Shown here piece by piece: positions 1 to 10,559 of a DNA stretch of 64,000 nt. The DNA comes from Camellia lanceoleosa (lineage: Eukaryota; Streptophyta; Magnoliopsida; Ericales; Theaceae). Numbering within the stretch: the first letter of the stretch is position 1; every line of letters starts with the position of its first letter. Both the position numbers and the translations under genes were made by a program. Location: positions 65,346,598-65,410,597 of the forward strand of contig CM045758.1 of the NCBI GenBank assembly GCA_025200525.1. Reading direction: 5' to 3'. The notes beneath the pieces were generated by a model. The model searched no databases. It was not told the origin of the DNA and worked only from the letters and a program-made list of their open reading frames with translations.

Positions 1-1091
1 CTCTGATGGGGAATTCTCCACATCCAGTGCATATGAATTAATTGTTGATCATCATAATCAGGAAAGGGATTGGGGATGGATCTGGAAGCTCAAGTTTCCT
101 CAGAAACTTAAAAGCTTCTTATGGCTTGTCTTGCATGGAAAAATCCTCACTAACCATATGAGACACTTGAGGGGTATTACTTCTAATCCAAATTGCCCTT
201 ACTGTAATAATGTGGAAGATCTTGAACATTTACTTTGGCTATGTCCCAAAGCTATCCAGATATGGTGTCATGTTTTTAGTAGGGAATGGTACTGCAGTAG
301 GCTTATGTTACCTTGGATAGATTGGATCATCCATAATATGAAAGGGAAGTACCAAAACTCTTACTTATTCCTCCTCTCCCTCTAGACTATTTGGAAAAAT
401 CGAAATAGAATGGTTTTTGAATCTAAAAATCCTAATATTCATGAAAGTGTTAAATTCATATCAGATTATGCCAGAATTATCTTACAAGCCTTTAGTTGGA
501 ATGTTATTCACCCACCTCAAGCTAAAAGTATATCTGTGTGGTCTTGTCCAAATGCAGGAAAAATCAAACTTAACACGGATGGTAGCACTCGCAGGCATGG
601 AGGAGGAGGAGGAGGCTTTGGTGGTTTATTCCGGGATGAATATGGGGCATGGATTAGTGGATATTATGGAAGACTTGAAATATGTACTTGTCTAGAAGCG
701 GAACTTTGGGCAGTCTACAAGGGGCTGACTATAATTCTCCAACGAGGTTTCAATCAAGTGATTATAGAAATTGATACGGAGCAAGTGGTAAAACTTTTGA
801 GTAAGGACCTAGGAGAAAAATGCCCTTTTCGGGGTATTGTGGAAGATGCGCGTATCATCATGAGAGGATGTGACTGCTCCATCCAGCATATTCGAAGGGA
901 AGCAAATATTTGTGCTGATACTATGGCCAAGCTAGGTGAATACCAACCGACTGATTTGCTTATTGTAAATGAACCTCCAGCAGAACTCCGCCCCTTACTT
1001 GTTGCGGACATTGTTCATCTCTATCAGGAGAGTGGTAGGATGTAGTCCTTTCTTCTGTCTTTAATTTCCGATGTACCCAAAAAAAAGAAAA
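1..1091 (+). mobile_element. 3' end of an L1-type LINE retrotransposon
   Basis: The window opens inside a non-LTR retrotransposon. Its coding part runs to 1045, followed by a short 3' untranslated stretch and an interrupted poly-A tail at 1079-1091. Directly after the tail the sequence is the interior of a Helitron repeat, so the LINE appears to have inserted into a Helitron copy whose 5' part lies before the window. The zinc-binding plus RNase H order is that of plant L1-type ORF2 proteins. The 5' part is outside the window. Confidence 0.85.
2..1045 (+). pseudogene. LINE ORF2 C-terminus: zf-RVT and RNase H domains, one in-frame stop
   Basis: One reading frame is open from base 2 to the TAG at 383-385 and again from there to the stop at 1043-1045. 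The first part is the zinc-binding domain of plant LINE reverse transcriptases: FPQKLKSFLW, then CPYC and an HLLWLC motif supplying the Cys and His ligands. The second part is a type-I RNase H domain with the expected acidic residues: Asp in LNTDGS, Glu in CLEAELWAV, Asp in IEIDTEQ, and the final Asp in the REANICADTMAKLG segment, preceded by a conserved His. In related proteins the stop lies where a Trp-Ile-Trp-Lys-type motif (here TIWKNRN) begins, so a TGG-to-TAG change is likely. In an intact element this product would copy LINE RNA at the target site and degrade the RNA strand. The copy is probably dead. Confidence 0.85.
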
Positions 1092-2480
1092 GTCCAACAC
1101 ATATGAATTTCTTGAAAAGTCTCAACACATATGATTATTATCTCTCATAATAACACTTTAATGCATTAAGAACAAGTATAAAAAATTCCTTAAAAAGTCC
1201 AACACATATGATTATTATCAAAATATTAAACTTTAATATAATATAAAAAAAGAAGATATTTAATTCCTTGGAAAGTCCAACACATATGATTATTATCAAA
1301 ATATCTATATCTATACTATATATTAAGCAAAATAGAGTTTTTAACCCCAAGCCTTGTCGGAGCTCCAATCTCCCAATCTAAATTTTCTAATTTTTTGATT
1401 TAAAAAAAAAAATCTTAGCATTTATTAACTTCTTTCAACTCGCAAGTTTTACCCTCATAAATAACACTTTAATTCATTAAAAACAAGTATAAAAAAGATT
1501 CTTTGAAATTCAACACATATGAATTCCTTGAAAAGCCCCAACACATATGATTATTATCCCTCATAATAACACTTTAATCCATTAAGAACAAGCATAAAAA
1601 AAAATTATTGAAAAGTCCAACACATATGATTATTATCAACATTTTAAAATTTAATATAATATAACAATAAAAAAAAGACATTTAATTCATTGAAAAGTCT
1701 AACACATATGATTATTATCAAAATATTAAACTTTAATATAATATAAAAAAGGAAAAAAAAAAGACATTTAAAAAAAAAAAAAACATTTAAAAATCGCAAT
1801 TCACATATATAGAAAAACCTTAGCATTTATTAATTTCTTCCAACTCTCAAGTCTTACCCTCATAATAACACTTTAATTCATTAAGAACAAGTATAAAAAA
1901 GATTCTTTAAAATCCAACACATATGAATTTCTTGAAAAGTCCCAACACATATGATTATTATCCCTCATAATAATACTTTAATGCATTAAGAACAAGTATA
2001 AAAAAAATTTATTGAAAAGTCCAACACATATGATTATTATCAAAATATTAAATTTAATATAATATAATATAATAATAAAAAAAAGACATTTAATTCATTG
2101 AAAAGTCTAACACATATGATTATTATCAAAATATTAAACTTTAATATAATATAAAAAAGGAAAAAAAGAAGACATAAAAAAAAAAAAAGACATTTAAAAT
2201 CGCAATTCACATATATAGATAATTATAAACACAATCCATACATAGCACGGGTGATATGCTAGTTAAACTTTAATATAGTATAAAAAAAGAAGACATTTAA
2301 TTTATTGAAAAGTCCAACACATATGATTATTATCAAAATATTAAACTTTAATATAGTATAAAAATGAAAAAAAAAGAAGAAGACATTTATAAATAAATAG
2401 AAAAAGACATTTAAAAATCACGATTCACAGATATAGATAATTGTAAATACAACCCGTGCATAGCACGGGTGATATGCTAG
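1092..2480 (+). mobile_element. Non-autonomous Helitron (5' part interrupted by the LINE)
   Basis: This is the internal and 3' part of a short Helitron that contains another complete Helitron at 1304-2262. Its own 3' end has the hairpin CCCGTGCATAGCACGGG followed by TGATATGCTAG and then T, which is the canonical Helitron 3' terminus (hairpin, spacer, CTRR, host T). The interior consists of AT-rich blocks built around CAACACATATGATTATTATC and ACTTTAATGCATTAAG, which recur in most elements up to 8.1 kb. No coding sequence is visible. The 5' end lies before the window. Confidence 0.8.
1304..2262 (+). mobile_element. Complete short Helitron nested in an older Helitron
   Basis: It begins with TCTATATCTATACTATATATTAAG-like sequence and ends in a degenerate hairpin (about 2236-2251) and GTGATATGCTAG. 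Removing it rejoins host sequence TCAAAATA with TTAAACTTTAATATAG, which is exactly the uninterrupted form found at 2333-2355. The insertion therefore lies between A and T with no target duplication, the hallmark of Helitron rolling-circle transposition. It is about 960 bp with no coding capacity. Confidence 0.85.
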
Positions 2481-3602
2481 TCTATCTATACTATATATTA
2501 AGCAAAAGGGGATTTTTAACCCCAAGCCTTGTAGGAGCTCCAATCTCCCAATTTAAATTTCCTGATTTTTTGATTTTTTTAAAAAAAAAATCTTAGCGTT
2601 TATTAACTTCTCCCAACTCCCAAGTATTACATCATAATAACACTTTAATGCATTAAGAACAAGCATAAAATAAATTCTTTGAAATCCAGCACGTATGAAT
2701 TCCTTAAAAAGTCCCAACACATATGATTATTATCCCTCATAATAACACTTTAATGCATTAAGAACAAGCATAAAAAAAATTTATTAAAAAGTCCAACACA
2801 TATGATTATTATCAAAATATTAAACTTTAATATCTATATCTATACTATATATTAAGCAAAAAAGGGTTTTTAACCTCAAGTCTTGTGGGAGCTCCAATTT
2901 CCTAATCTAAATTTTCTGATTTAAAAAAAAAAAAAACCTTAACATTTATTAACTTCTCGCAATCCCCAAGTCTTATCCTCATAATAACACTTTAATGCAT
3001 TAAGAACAAGTATAAAAAAAAAATTCTTGAAAAGTCCAACACATATGACTATTATCAAAATATTAAACTTTAATATAATATAACAAAAAAAAAAAGACAT
3101 TTAATTCTTTAAAAAGTCCAACACATAAGATTATTATCAAAATATTAAACTTTAATATAATATAAAAAAGGAAAAAAAGAAGACATTTAAAAAAAAAAAA
3201 AAAGACATTTAAAAATCGCAGTTCACATCTATATCTATACTATATATTAAGCAAAAGGGGGTTTCTAACCCCCAAGGCCTATGGGAGCTCTAATATGTCA
3301 ATCCTAATTTTCTAATTTTTTGTTTTTTTTAAAAAAAATTAATCTCAGCATTTATTAACTTTTCTCATTCCACAAAACTTTTTGACTTCTCTCATAATTA
3401 TTGCAGTACCTTTTCCAAAACAAATAATTTGTATATTAAAAAAAATTTAAAACAAATATAAATATCCATATCTATATCTATCTATTTATTTATATCTATT
3501 TCTAACCCACAAGTTTTGTGGGAGTTCCAATATCTGAACTTTAATTTCTTAATTTTTTTGATTTTTTTTTAAAAAAAAAACTTAGCACTTATTAAATTCA
3601 CA
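2481..3602 (+). mobile_element. Three overlapping or nested Helitron 5' segments
   Basis: Three Helitron 5' ends of the form TCTATACTATATATTAAG occur at about 2481, 2833 and 3228, each followed by the conserved head (TTTTTAACCCC, GGGAGCTCCAAT). None has its own recognisable 3' hairpin before the next one starts, so these are 5'-end fragments stacked by successive insertion and deletion. The third belongs to a subfamily whose head reads CCCCCAAGGCC. No genes are present. Confidence 0.7.
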
Positions 3603-4145
3603 TCTATACTATACATTAAGTAAAAGAGGGTTTTTAACCCCAAGCCTTGTGAGAGCTCCAATCTCTCAATCTAAATTTTCTGATTTTTTTATTTAAAAAA
3701 AAAAAAAACCTTAACATTTATTAACTTCTTCCAACCCGTAAGTCTTACCCTCATAATAACACTTTAATGCATTAAGAACAAGCATAAGAAAAATTCTTTG
3801 AAATCCAACACATATGAATTCTTTGAAAAATCCCAACACATATGATTATTATCCCTCATAATAACACTTTAATGCATTAAGAACAAGCATAAAAAAAAAT
3901 TCTTAAAAAGTCCAACACATATGATTATTATCAAAATATTAAACTTTAATATAATATAATTAAAAAAAAAAGACATTTAATTCCTTGAAAAGTCTAACGT
4001 ACATATAATTATTATCAAAATATTAAATTTTAATATAATATAAAAAAGAAAAAAAAAGAAGGCATTTCAAAAAAAAAAGAACACATTTAAAAATCACAAT
4101 TCACATATATAGATAATTGTAAATATAATCCGTGCATAGCACGGG
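3603..4145 (+). mobile_element. Short Helitron, 3' terminus truncated
   Basis: The 5' end TCTATACTATACATTAAG at 3603 is followed by the common AT-rich blocks and by the terminal hairpin CCGTGCATAGCACGG at 4130-4145. The usual GATATGCTAG tail is missing: the sequence runs straight into the head of the next element (TATATATTAAGC). A small deletion fused the two ends. Confidence 0.75.
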
Positions 4146-4570
4146 TATATATTAAGCAAAAGGGGGTTTTTAACCCCCATGGCCTGTGGGAGCTTCAATA
4201 TCCCAATTTGAATTTTCTAAATTTTTTATTAAAAAAAAAACTCAGCATTTATTGATTTGGTGAAAATTCCCTAATCAGCATTTATTAACTTTTTTCAATC
4301 TACCTATCTTTCCATATGCCTGCATTTATTGATTTGGTTAAAATCCCCTGATCAGCATTTGAAATCCCCTCATACAAATAATTATAGATACAATCTGTGT
4401 ATAGTTACTGCAGTACCCTTTTCAACTTCTCCCACACACTATCGTTAGTGATAAGATTGTTAAATTATTTTTATAAAAAATCTTAAAAACATAATTTATA
4501 TATTAAAAAAAATCTAAAACAAATATAAATATCTATAATTATCCCGTGCATAGCACGGGTGATAAGCTAG
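4146..4570 (+). mobile_element. Short Helitron, second subfamily
   Basis: About 425 bp, from a 5'-truncated head (TATATATTAAGCAAAAGG) to a perfect CCCGTGCATAGCACGGG hairpin and GATAAGCTAG. The interior (CAGCATTTATTGATTTGGT, CATACAAATAATTATAG, TTAGTGATAAGATTG) differs from the CACATATGATTATTATC type and recurs in the elements ending at 4973, 6829, 7535 and 9368. It is a distinct non-autonomous subfamily sharing the same ends. Confidence 0.8.
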
Positions 4571-4973
4571 TACTATATATTAAGCAAAATGGGGTTTTTA
4601 ACCCCCAAGGCCTATGGAAGCTTCAATATCTTAATCTGAATTTTTAAAATTTTTTATTTAAAAAAAAAAACTCAGCATTTATTAATTTGGTCAAAATCTC
4701 CTGATTAGCATTTATTAACTTTTCCAATCCACATATCTTTCCACATGCGCAATTATTGATTTGGTCAAAATCCATCGACATTTAAAATCCTTATACAAAT
4801 AATTATAGATACAATTAGGTATATAATTCTTTAGATCATTTTCAACTTCCCCCATACACTATGGTTAGTGATAAAAAAAAAATCTTAAAAAACATAATTT
4901 ATATATTAAAAAAAATCTAAAACAAATATAAATATCTATAATTATCCCGTGCATAGCACGGGTGATAGGCTAG
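4571..4973 (+). mobile_element. Short Helitron, second subfamily
   Basis: It starts immediately after the CTAG of the preceding element with TACTATATATTAAGC and ends with CCCGTGCATAGCACGGG and TGATAGGCTAG. It is about 400 bp with no coding capacity. The head-to-tail abutment with its neighbours is noteworthy. Confidence 0.8.
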
Positions 4974-5511
4974 TATATATTAAGCAAAATGAGATTTTTA
5001 ACTCCAAGTCTTATGAGAGCTCCAATCTCCTAATTTAAATTTCCTGATTTTTTAATTTAAAAAAAAAAAACCTTAGCATTTATTAACTTTTTCTAACCCC
5101 CAAATCTTACCCTCATAATAACACTTTAATGCATTAAGAATAAATAAATAAAAAAAATTCTTTGAAATCCAACACATGAATTCTTTGAAAAATCCAACAC
5201 ATATGATTATTATTTATCATAATAACACTTTAATGCATTAAGAACAAGCATAAAAAAAAATTTCTTGAAAATTTCAACACATATGATTATTATCAAAATA
5301 TTAAACTTTAATATAATATAATAAAAAAAAAGAGACATTTAATTCTTTGAAAAGTCTAACACATATGATTATTATTAAAATATTAAACTTTAATATAATG
5401 TAAAAAAGAAAAAAAAGAAGACATTTAAAAAATATATATATTTAAAAATCACAATTCATTTATATAAATAATTATAAATATAATCCGTGCATAGCACGGG
5501 TAATATGCTAG
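4974..5511 (+). mobile_element. Short Helitron, first subfamily
   Basis: It begins right after the previous CTAG (TATATATTAAGCAAAATG) and ends with CCGTGCATAGCACGGG and TAATATGCTAG. The interior is the CACATATGATTATTATC type. About 540 bp, no coding capacity. Confidence 0.8.
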
Positions 5512-6829
5512 TACTATATATTAAGCAAAATGGAGTTTTTAACCCTAAGCCTTGTGGGAGCTCCAATCTCTCAATCTAAATTTTCTAATTTTTTGATTTT
5601 AAAAAAAAAAAAACTTAGCATTTATTAACTTCTCCCAACCCTCAAGTCTTACCCTCATAATAACACTTTAATGTATTAAAAACAAACATAAAAAAAAATT
5701 CTTTGAAATCCAACACATATGAATTTCTTGAAAAGTCCCAACACATATGATTATTATTCCTTATAATAACACTTTAATACATTAAGAACAAGCATGAAAA
5801 AAATTTCTTGAAAAGTCCAACACATATGATTATTATCAAAATATTAAACTTTAATAGAATATAATAAAAAAATGAAGACATTTAATTCCTTGAAAAGTCT
5901 AACACATATGATTATTTATACTATATATTAAGCAAAAGGGGGTTTTTAACCCCAAGCCTTGTGGGAGCTCCAATCTCCCAATCTAAATTTTTTGATTTTT
6001 TGATTTTAAAAAAAAAAAAACCTTAGCATTTATTAACTTCTCCCAACCCTAAGTTTTACCCTCATAATAACACTTTAATGTATTAAGAACAAGTATAAAA
6101 AAAAAAATTTGAAATCCAACACATGAATTTCTTGAAAAGTCCCAACACATATGATTATTATCCCTTATAATAACACTTTAATACATTAAGGATAAGTATA
6201 AAAAAAAATTCTTGAAAAGTCAACACATATGATTATTATCAAAATATTAAATTTTAATATAATATAATAAAAAAAAGAAGACATTTAATTCCTTGAAAAG
6301 TCTAACACATATAATTATTATCAAAATATTAAACTTTAATATAATATAAAAAAGAAAAAAAAGAAGACATTTAAATAAATAAATAAAAAATTTAAAAATC
6401 GCAATTCAAATATATAGATAATTGTAAATATATTAAGGAGAATGAGGTTTTTAAACCCCAAGTCTTGTGGGAGTTCCAATCTCTCAATCTTAATTTTCTA
6501 AATTTTTGATTTAAAAAAAAAATCTCAGCATTTATTGATTTGGTCAAAATCTCCTGATCAGTATTTATTAACTTTTTCCAATCCACATGCTTGCATTTAT
6601 TGATTTGATCAAAATCTCTTATTAGCATTTAAAATCCTCTTATACAAATAATTATAGATATAGCCTGTGCATAGTTACTGCAGTAGCTTTTTTAATTTAT
6701 TCCATATACTATGATTAGTGATAAGATTGTTAAATTATTTTTATAAAAAATCTTAAAAAACATAATTTATATATTAAAAAAATATAAATATCTATAATTA
6801 TTCCGTGCATAGCACGTGTGATAGGCTAG
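5512..6829 (+). mobile_element. Helitron cluster: two 5' fragments and one complete 3' end
   Basis: Helitron heads occur at about 5512, 5916 and 6428. Only the last reaches a terminus: CCGTGCATAGCACGTG (one stem mismatch) and TGATAGGCTAG ending at 6829. The first two are first-subfamily copies cut short by the following head; the third belongs to the second subfamily. No genes are present. Confidence 0.7.
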
Positions 6830-7535
6830 TCTATACTATATATTAAGCAAAAGGGAGTTTTTAACCCCCAACGCTTGTGGGAGTTCCAATATCTCAATCT
6901 TAATTTTCTAATTTTTTGATTTAAAAAAAAAAAAAACCTCAACATTTATTAATTTCTCCCAATCCCCATGCCTTTTGGAAGATTTGGTCAAAACTCTCTC
7001 ATAATTAAACTTTAATGCATTAAAGACCAGTATAAACAAAATTCCTTAAAAATTTCAACACATCTATCTATATATATTATATTATCTATATCTATATCTG
7101 TCTATCTATATCTATACTATATATTAAGCAAAATTAAGTTTTTAACCCCTAAGGCATGTGGGAGATTCAATATTCCAATCTGAATTTTTTAAATTTTTTA
7201 TTAAAAAAAAACTCAGCATTTATTGATTTGATCAAAATCCCCTGATCAGTAATTATTAATTTTTTTTAATCTGCATGTCTTTTCACATGCTTGCATTTAT
7301 TGATATAATCACCTGATCAGCATTTAAAATCCTCTCATACAAATAATTATAGATACAATTCGTGTATAGTTACTCCAGTACCCTTTTCAACTTCTCTCAT
7401 ACACTATGGTTAGTGATAAGATTGTTAAATTATTTTTATAAAAAATCTTAAAAAACATAATTTATATATTAAAAAAATCTAAAATAAATATAAATATCTA
7501 TAATTATCTCGTGCATAGCATAGGTGATAGGCTAG
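6830..7535 (+). mobile_element. Helitron fragment followed by a complete short Helitron
   Basis: A head at 6830 (TCTATACTATATATTAAGC) breaks off near 7060 in a TATC-rich tract. A second head at about 7111 leads to an eroded hairpin (CTCGTGCATAGCATAGG) and TGATAGGCTAG ending at 7535. Hairpin decay marks this as an older second-subfamily copy. Confidence 0.7.
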
Positions 7536-8124
7536 TACTGTATATTAAGCAAAAGGGAATTTTTAACCCAAAGTCTTGTGGGAGCTCCAATCTCCCAATC
7601 TAAATTTCTTGATTTTTTGATTTTAAAAAAAAAAAATCTTAGCATTTATTAACTTCTCCCAACTCCCAAATCTTTCCCTCATAATAACACTTTAATGCAT
7701 CAAGAACAACCAATCTCCCAATCTAAATTTTTTGATTTAAAAAAAAATAAAAAATCTTAGCATTTATTAACTTCTCCTAACTCCCAAGTCTTACCTTCAT
7801 GATAACACTTTAATGCATTAAGAACAAGCATAAAAATTTTTTTTTTGAAATCCAACATATGAATTCTTTGAAAAGTCCCAACACATATGATTATTATCCC
7901 TCATAATAACACTTTTTTGAAAAGTCCAACACATATGATTATTATCAAAATATTAAATATTAATATAATATATAATATATAAAAAAAAGACATTTAATTC
8001 ATTGAAAAATTCAACACATATGATTATTATCAAAATATTAAACTTTAATATAATATAAAAAAAGAAAAAAAAGAAGACATTTAAAAAAAAAAATTAAAAA
8101 ATTACAATTTACATATATAGATAA
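7536..8124 (+). mobile_element. Helitron, 5' part, interrupted by a minus-strand Helitron
   Basis: A head (TACTGTATATTAAGC) abuts the CTAG at 7532-7535, and the interior is the first-subfamily type with an internal duplication of the CCAATCTCCCAATCTAAATT block (7587 and 7711). At 8124 it is cut by the inverted Helitron at 8125-8834 and resumes at 8835 (TTGTAAATACAA), but its own 3' hairpin has been lost. Confidence 0.7.
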
Positions 8125-8834
8125 CTAGCCTATCACCCGTGCTATGCACGGGATAATTATAGATATTTATATTTGTTTTCATTTTTTTAATATATAAATT
8201 AAATACATGGGGTTTGACCGAGGAGTTTGAAAGAATTTAATAAGTGTTTATTTATTTATTTATTTAAGAGGCATTTACACAATAATTACATAGGTCTCTT
8301 GGGGATGCAAAAAGTAAGGAAATTAATATTTCATTTATTGCGTTATTCATTTAATAAGTGTAATTATTATAAATTAAGTGTTTATTGTAATCAATAGTAT
8401 AATTATTACAATCTTTGAACCAATCACCAAGTCAATTTTTTTTAAAAAAAATATTAAAAAATCAAGAAATTAGGATTTTTTAATATATAAATTAAATACA
8501 TGGGGTTTGACCAAGGAGTTTGAAAGAACTTAATAAGTGTTTATTTATTTATTTAAGAGGCATTTACACAATAATTACATGGGTCTCTTGGGGATGCAAA
8601 AAGGAAGGAAATTAGGATTTCATTTATTGCGTTATTCATATAATAAGTGTAATTATTATAAATTAAGTGTTTATTGTAATCAATAGTGTAATTATTACAA
8701 TCTTTGAACCAATCACCAATCACCAAGTCAATTTTTTTAAAAAAAAAATATTAAAAAATCAGGAAATTAGGATTGACATGTTGGAACTTCCACAAGCCTT
8801 GGGTTTTAAAAGACCCTTTTGCTTAATATATAGA
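8125..8834 (-). mobile_element. Inverted short Helitron, precisely inserted between A and T
   Basis: Read on the minus strand it starts TCTATATATTAAGC at 8834 and ends with hairpin CCCGTGCATAGCACGGG and TGATAGGCTAG at 8125. Flanks AGATAA and TTGTAAATACA rejoin to the uninterrupted form seen around 2435 and 4117, proving insertion at an AT dinucleotide without target duplication. Its interior differs from the neighbours and carries a direct duplication of about 290 bp. Confidence 0.85.
8189..8760. repeat. Direct duplication of about 293 bp inside the inverted Helitron
   Basis: The block beginning TTTAATATATAAATTAAATA and ending ACCAATCACCAAGTCAATTT occurs twice, about 293 bp apart (starts near 8188 and 8481). 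The two copies differ by only a few substitutions and a short ATTT-repeat length change. The unit includes the sequence GGTCTCTTGGGGATGCAAAA, which recurs in other orientations at 9.5-10.1 kb. Confidence 0.75.
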
Positions 8835-8948
8835 TTGTAAATACAATAAAATAGGAAGGCATTCATGTCTACACGTTTTTTTATAAGATCTCCTCTATTA
8901 TAATAAGATAGCACTTTATTTCTTTCATCTTATAATATATGTATATAT

Positions 8949-9368
8949 ACACTATATATTAAGTTAAAGGAGGTTTTTAACCCCAAGGCATGTGAGAGTT
9001 TCAATATCCCAGTCTGAATTTTCTAAATTTTTTATTAAAAAAAAAAACTCAACATTTATTGATTTGGTCAAAATCCTCTTATCAGCATTTATTAACTTTT
9101 TTCAATTCACATGTCTTTCCACATGCATGCATTTATTGATTTGATCAAAATCTCCTGATTAGCATTTAAAATCCCCTCATAGAAATAATTATAGATACAA
9201 TCTGTGTATAGTTACTGCAGTACCATTTTCAACTTCTCTCATACACTATGGTTAATAATAAGATTGTTAAATTATTTTTTAAAAAAATATAATTTATATA
9301 TTAAAAAAAATCTAAAATAAATATAAATATCTATAATTATCTCGTGCATAGCATGGGTGATAAGCTAG
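8949..9368 (+). mobile_element. Short Helitron, second subfamily
   Basis: The 5' end is about 8949 (ACACTATATATTAAG), the 3' hairpin is eroded (CTCGTGCATAGCATGGG), and the terminus TGATAAGCTAG ends at 9368. The interior matches the elements ending at 4570 and 7535. The stretch 8835-8948 before it is leftover host Helitron and AT-rich DNA. Confidence 0.75.
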
Positions 9369-10559
9369 TCTATACTATATATTAAGCAAAATGGTGTTTT
9401 AATCCCAGGGCTTGTGGAAGCTCCAATATGCCAATGCTAATTTCCTGATTTTTTATTTTTTTAAAAAAATTGACTTGATGATTGGTTCAAAGATTATAAT
9501 AATTACATTTACACCATGATTACATGGGTCTCTTGGGGAAGCAAAAAAAAAATTGACTTGATGATTGGTTCAAAGATTATAATAATTACATTGACACCAT
9601 GATTACATGGGTCTCTTGGGAAAGCAAAATAGCCTCTCTCTCTCTCTCATTTCATTTATTGTTTTATTTCCCCACCCTCTATCTCCTTCATTTATCAATA
9701 GTGTAATTATAAAACAATAAACCAATCACCAAGCAATCCCAATATTATATTGAAAGAATTTAATAAGTGTTTTTTTTTTCAAAAAAAAAAAAACAAAAAA
9801 ATTAAGAGAGAAAAAAATTATATTGAATTAATTTAATAAGTGTTTTTTTTTTTTCAAAAAACAAAACAAAAAAATTAAGATGGGTCTCTTGAGAGCCATT
9901 GACACCATGATTACATGAGTCTCTTGAGGTCTCTCTCTCTCTCACATTTCATTTATTGTTTTATTTTCCCGCTCTCTATCTCCTCCATTTATCAATAGTG
10001 TAATTATAACCTTTGAACCAATCACCAAGCAACCCCAATATTATATTGGAACTCCACAAAAATTTATGGGTTAAAAATAGATATAAATTTTTTTGCATCC
10101 CCAAGAGACCCTTGTAACTATTGTGTAAATGGCTCTTAATTTTTTTCCCTCTTAATTTTTTTGTTTTTTTTTTGAAAAAAAAAAAAAACACTTATTAAAT
10201 TCTTTCAAACCTTTATAACTTCTCCAATACACATACTTTTCTTAACTTTTCATATACCTTTTGTAAACAGTGATTTTCCTTTTTGCTTTCTCCTTCTTGA
10301 GTTCTCACTTTCATACTTTCAACTTCAGTGACTACGTATGCAAACAGTAAATGTTGTTTTTGTTTTTTCCTTCTTAACTTTTTCTTTTGTTTACTGTTTT
10401 AATATTAACAGTGATTTTCCTTTTTGCTTTCTCCTTCTTTAATTCTCACTTCCACACTTTCAACTTCAGTGACTACGTATGCAAACAGTAAGTGTTATTT
10501 TTGTTTTCTCCTTACCTTTTAATGTTATTTAATATTTTTATAAACCCTCACAAAAAGAA

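Noticed and set aside
1092..8124. Regularly recurring CAACACATATGATTATTATC blocks that could suggest a CRISPR-like array
   Set aside because: Spacers are not unique or of constant length, and the blocks are internal parts of repeated Helitrons in a plant genome.
8835..8948. An independent element between two Helitrons
   Set aside because: The start continues the interrupted Helitron (TTGTAAATACAA) and the rest is AT-rich without ends.
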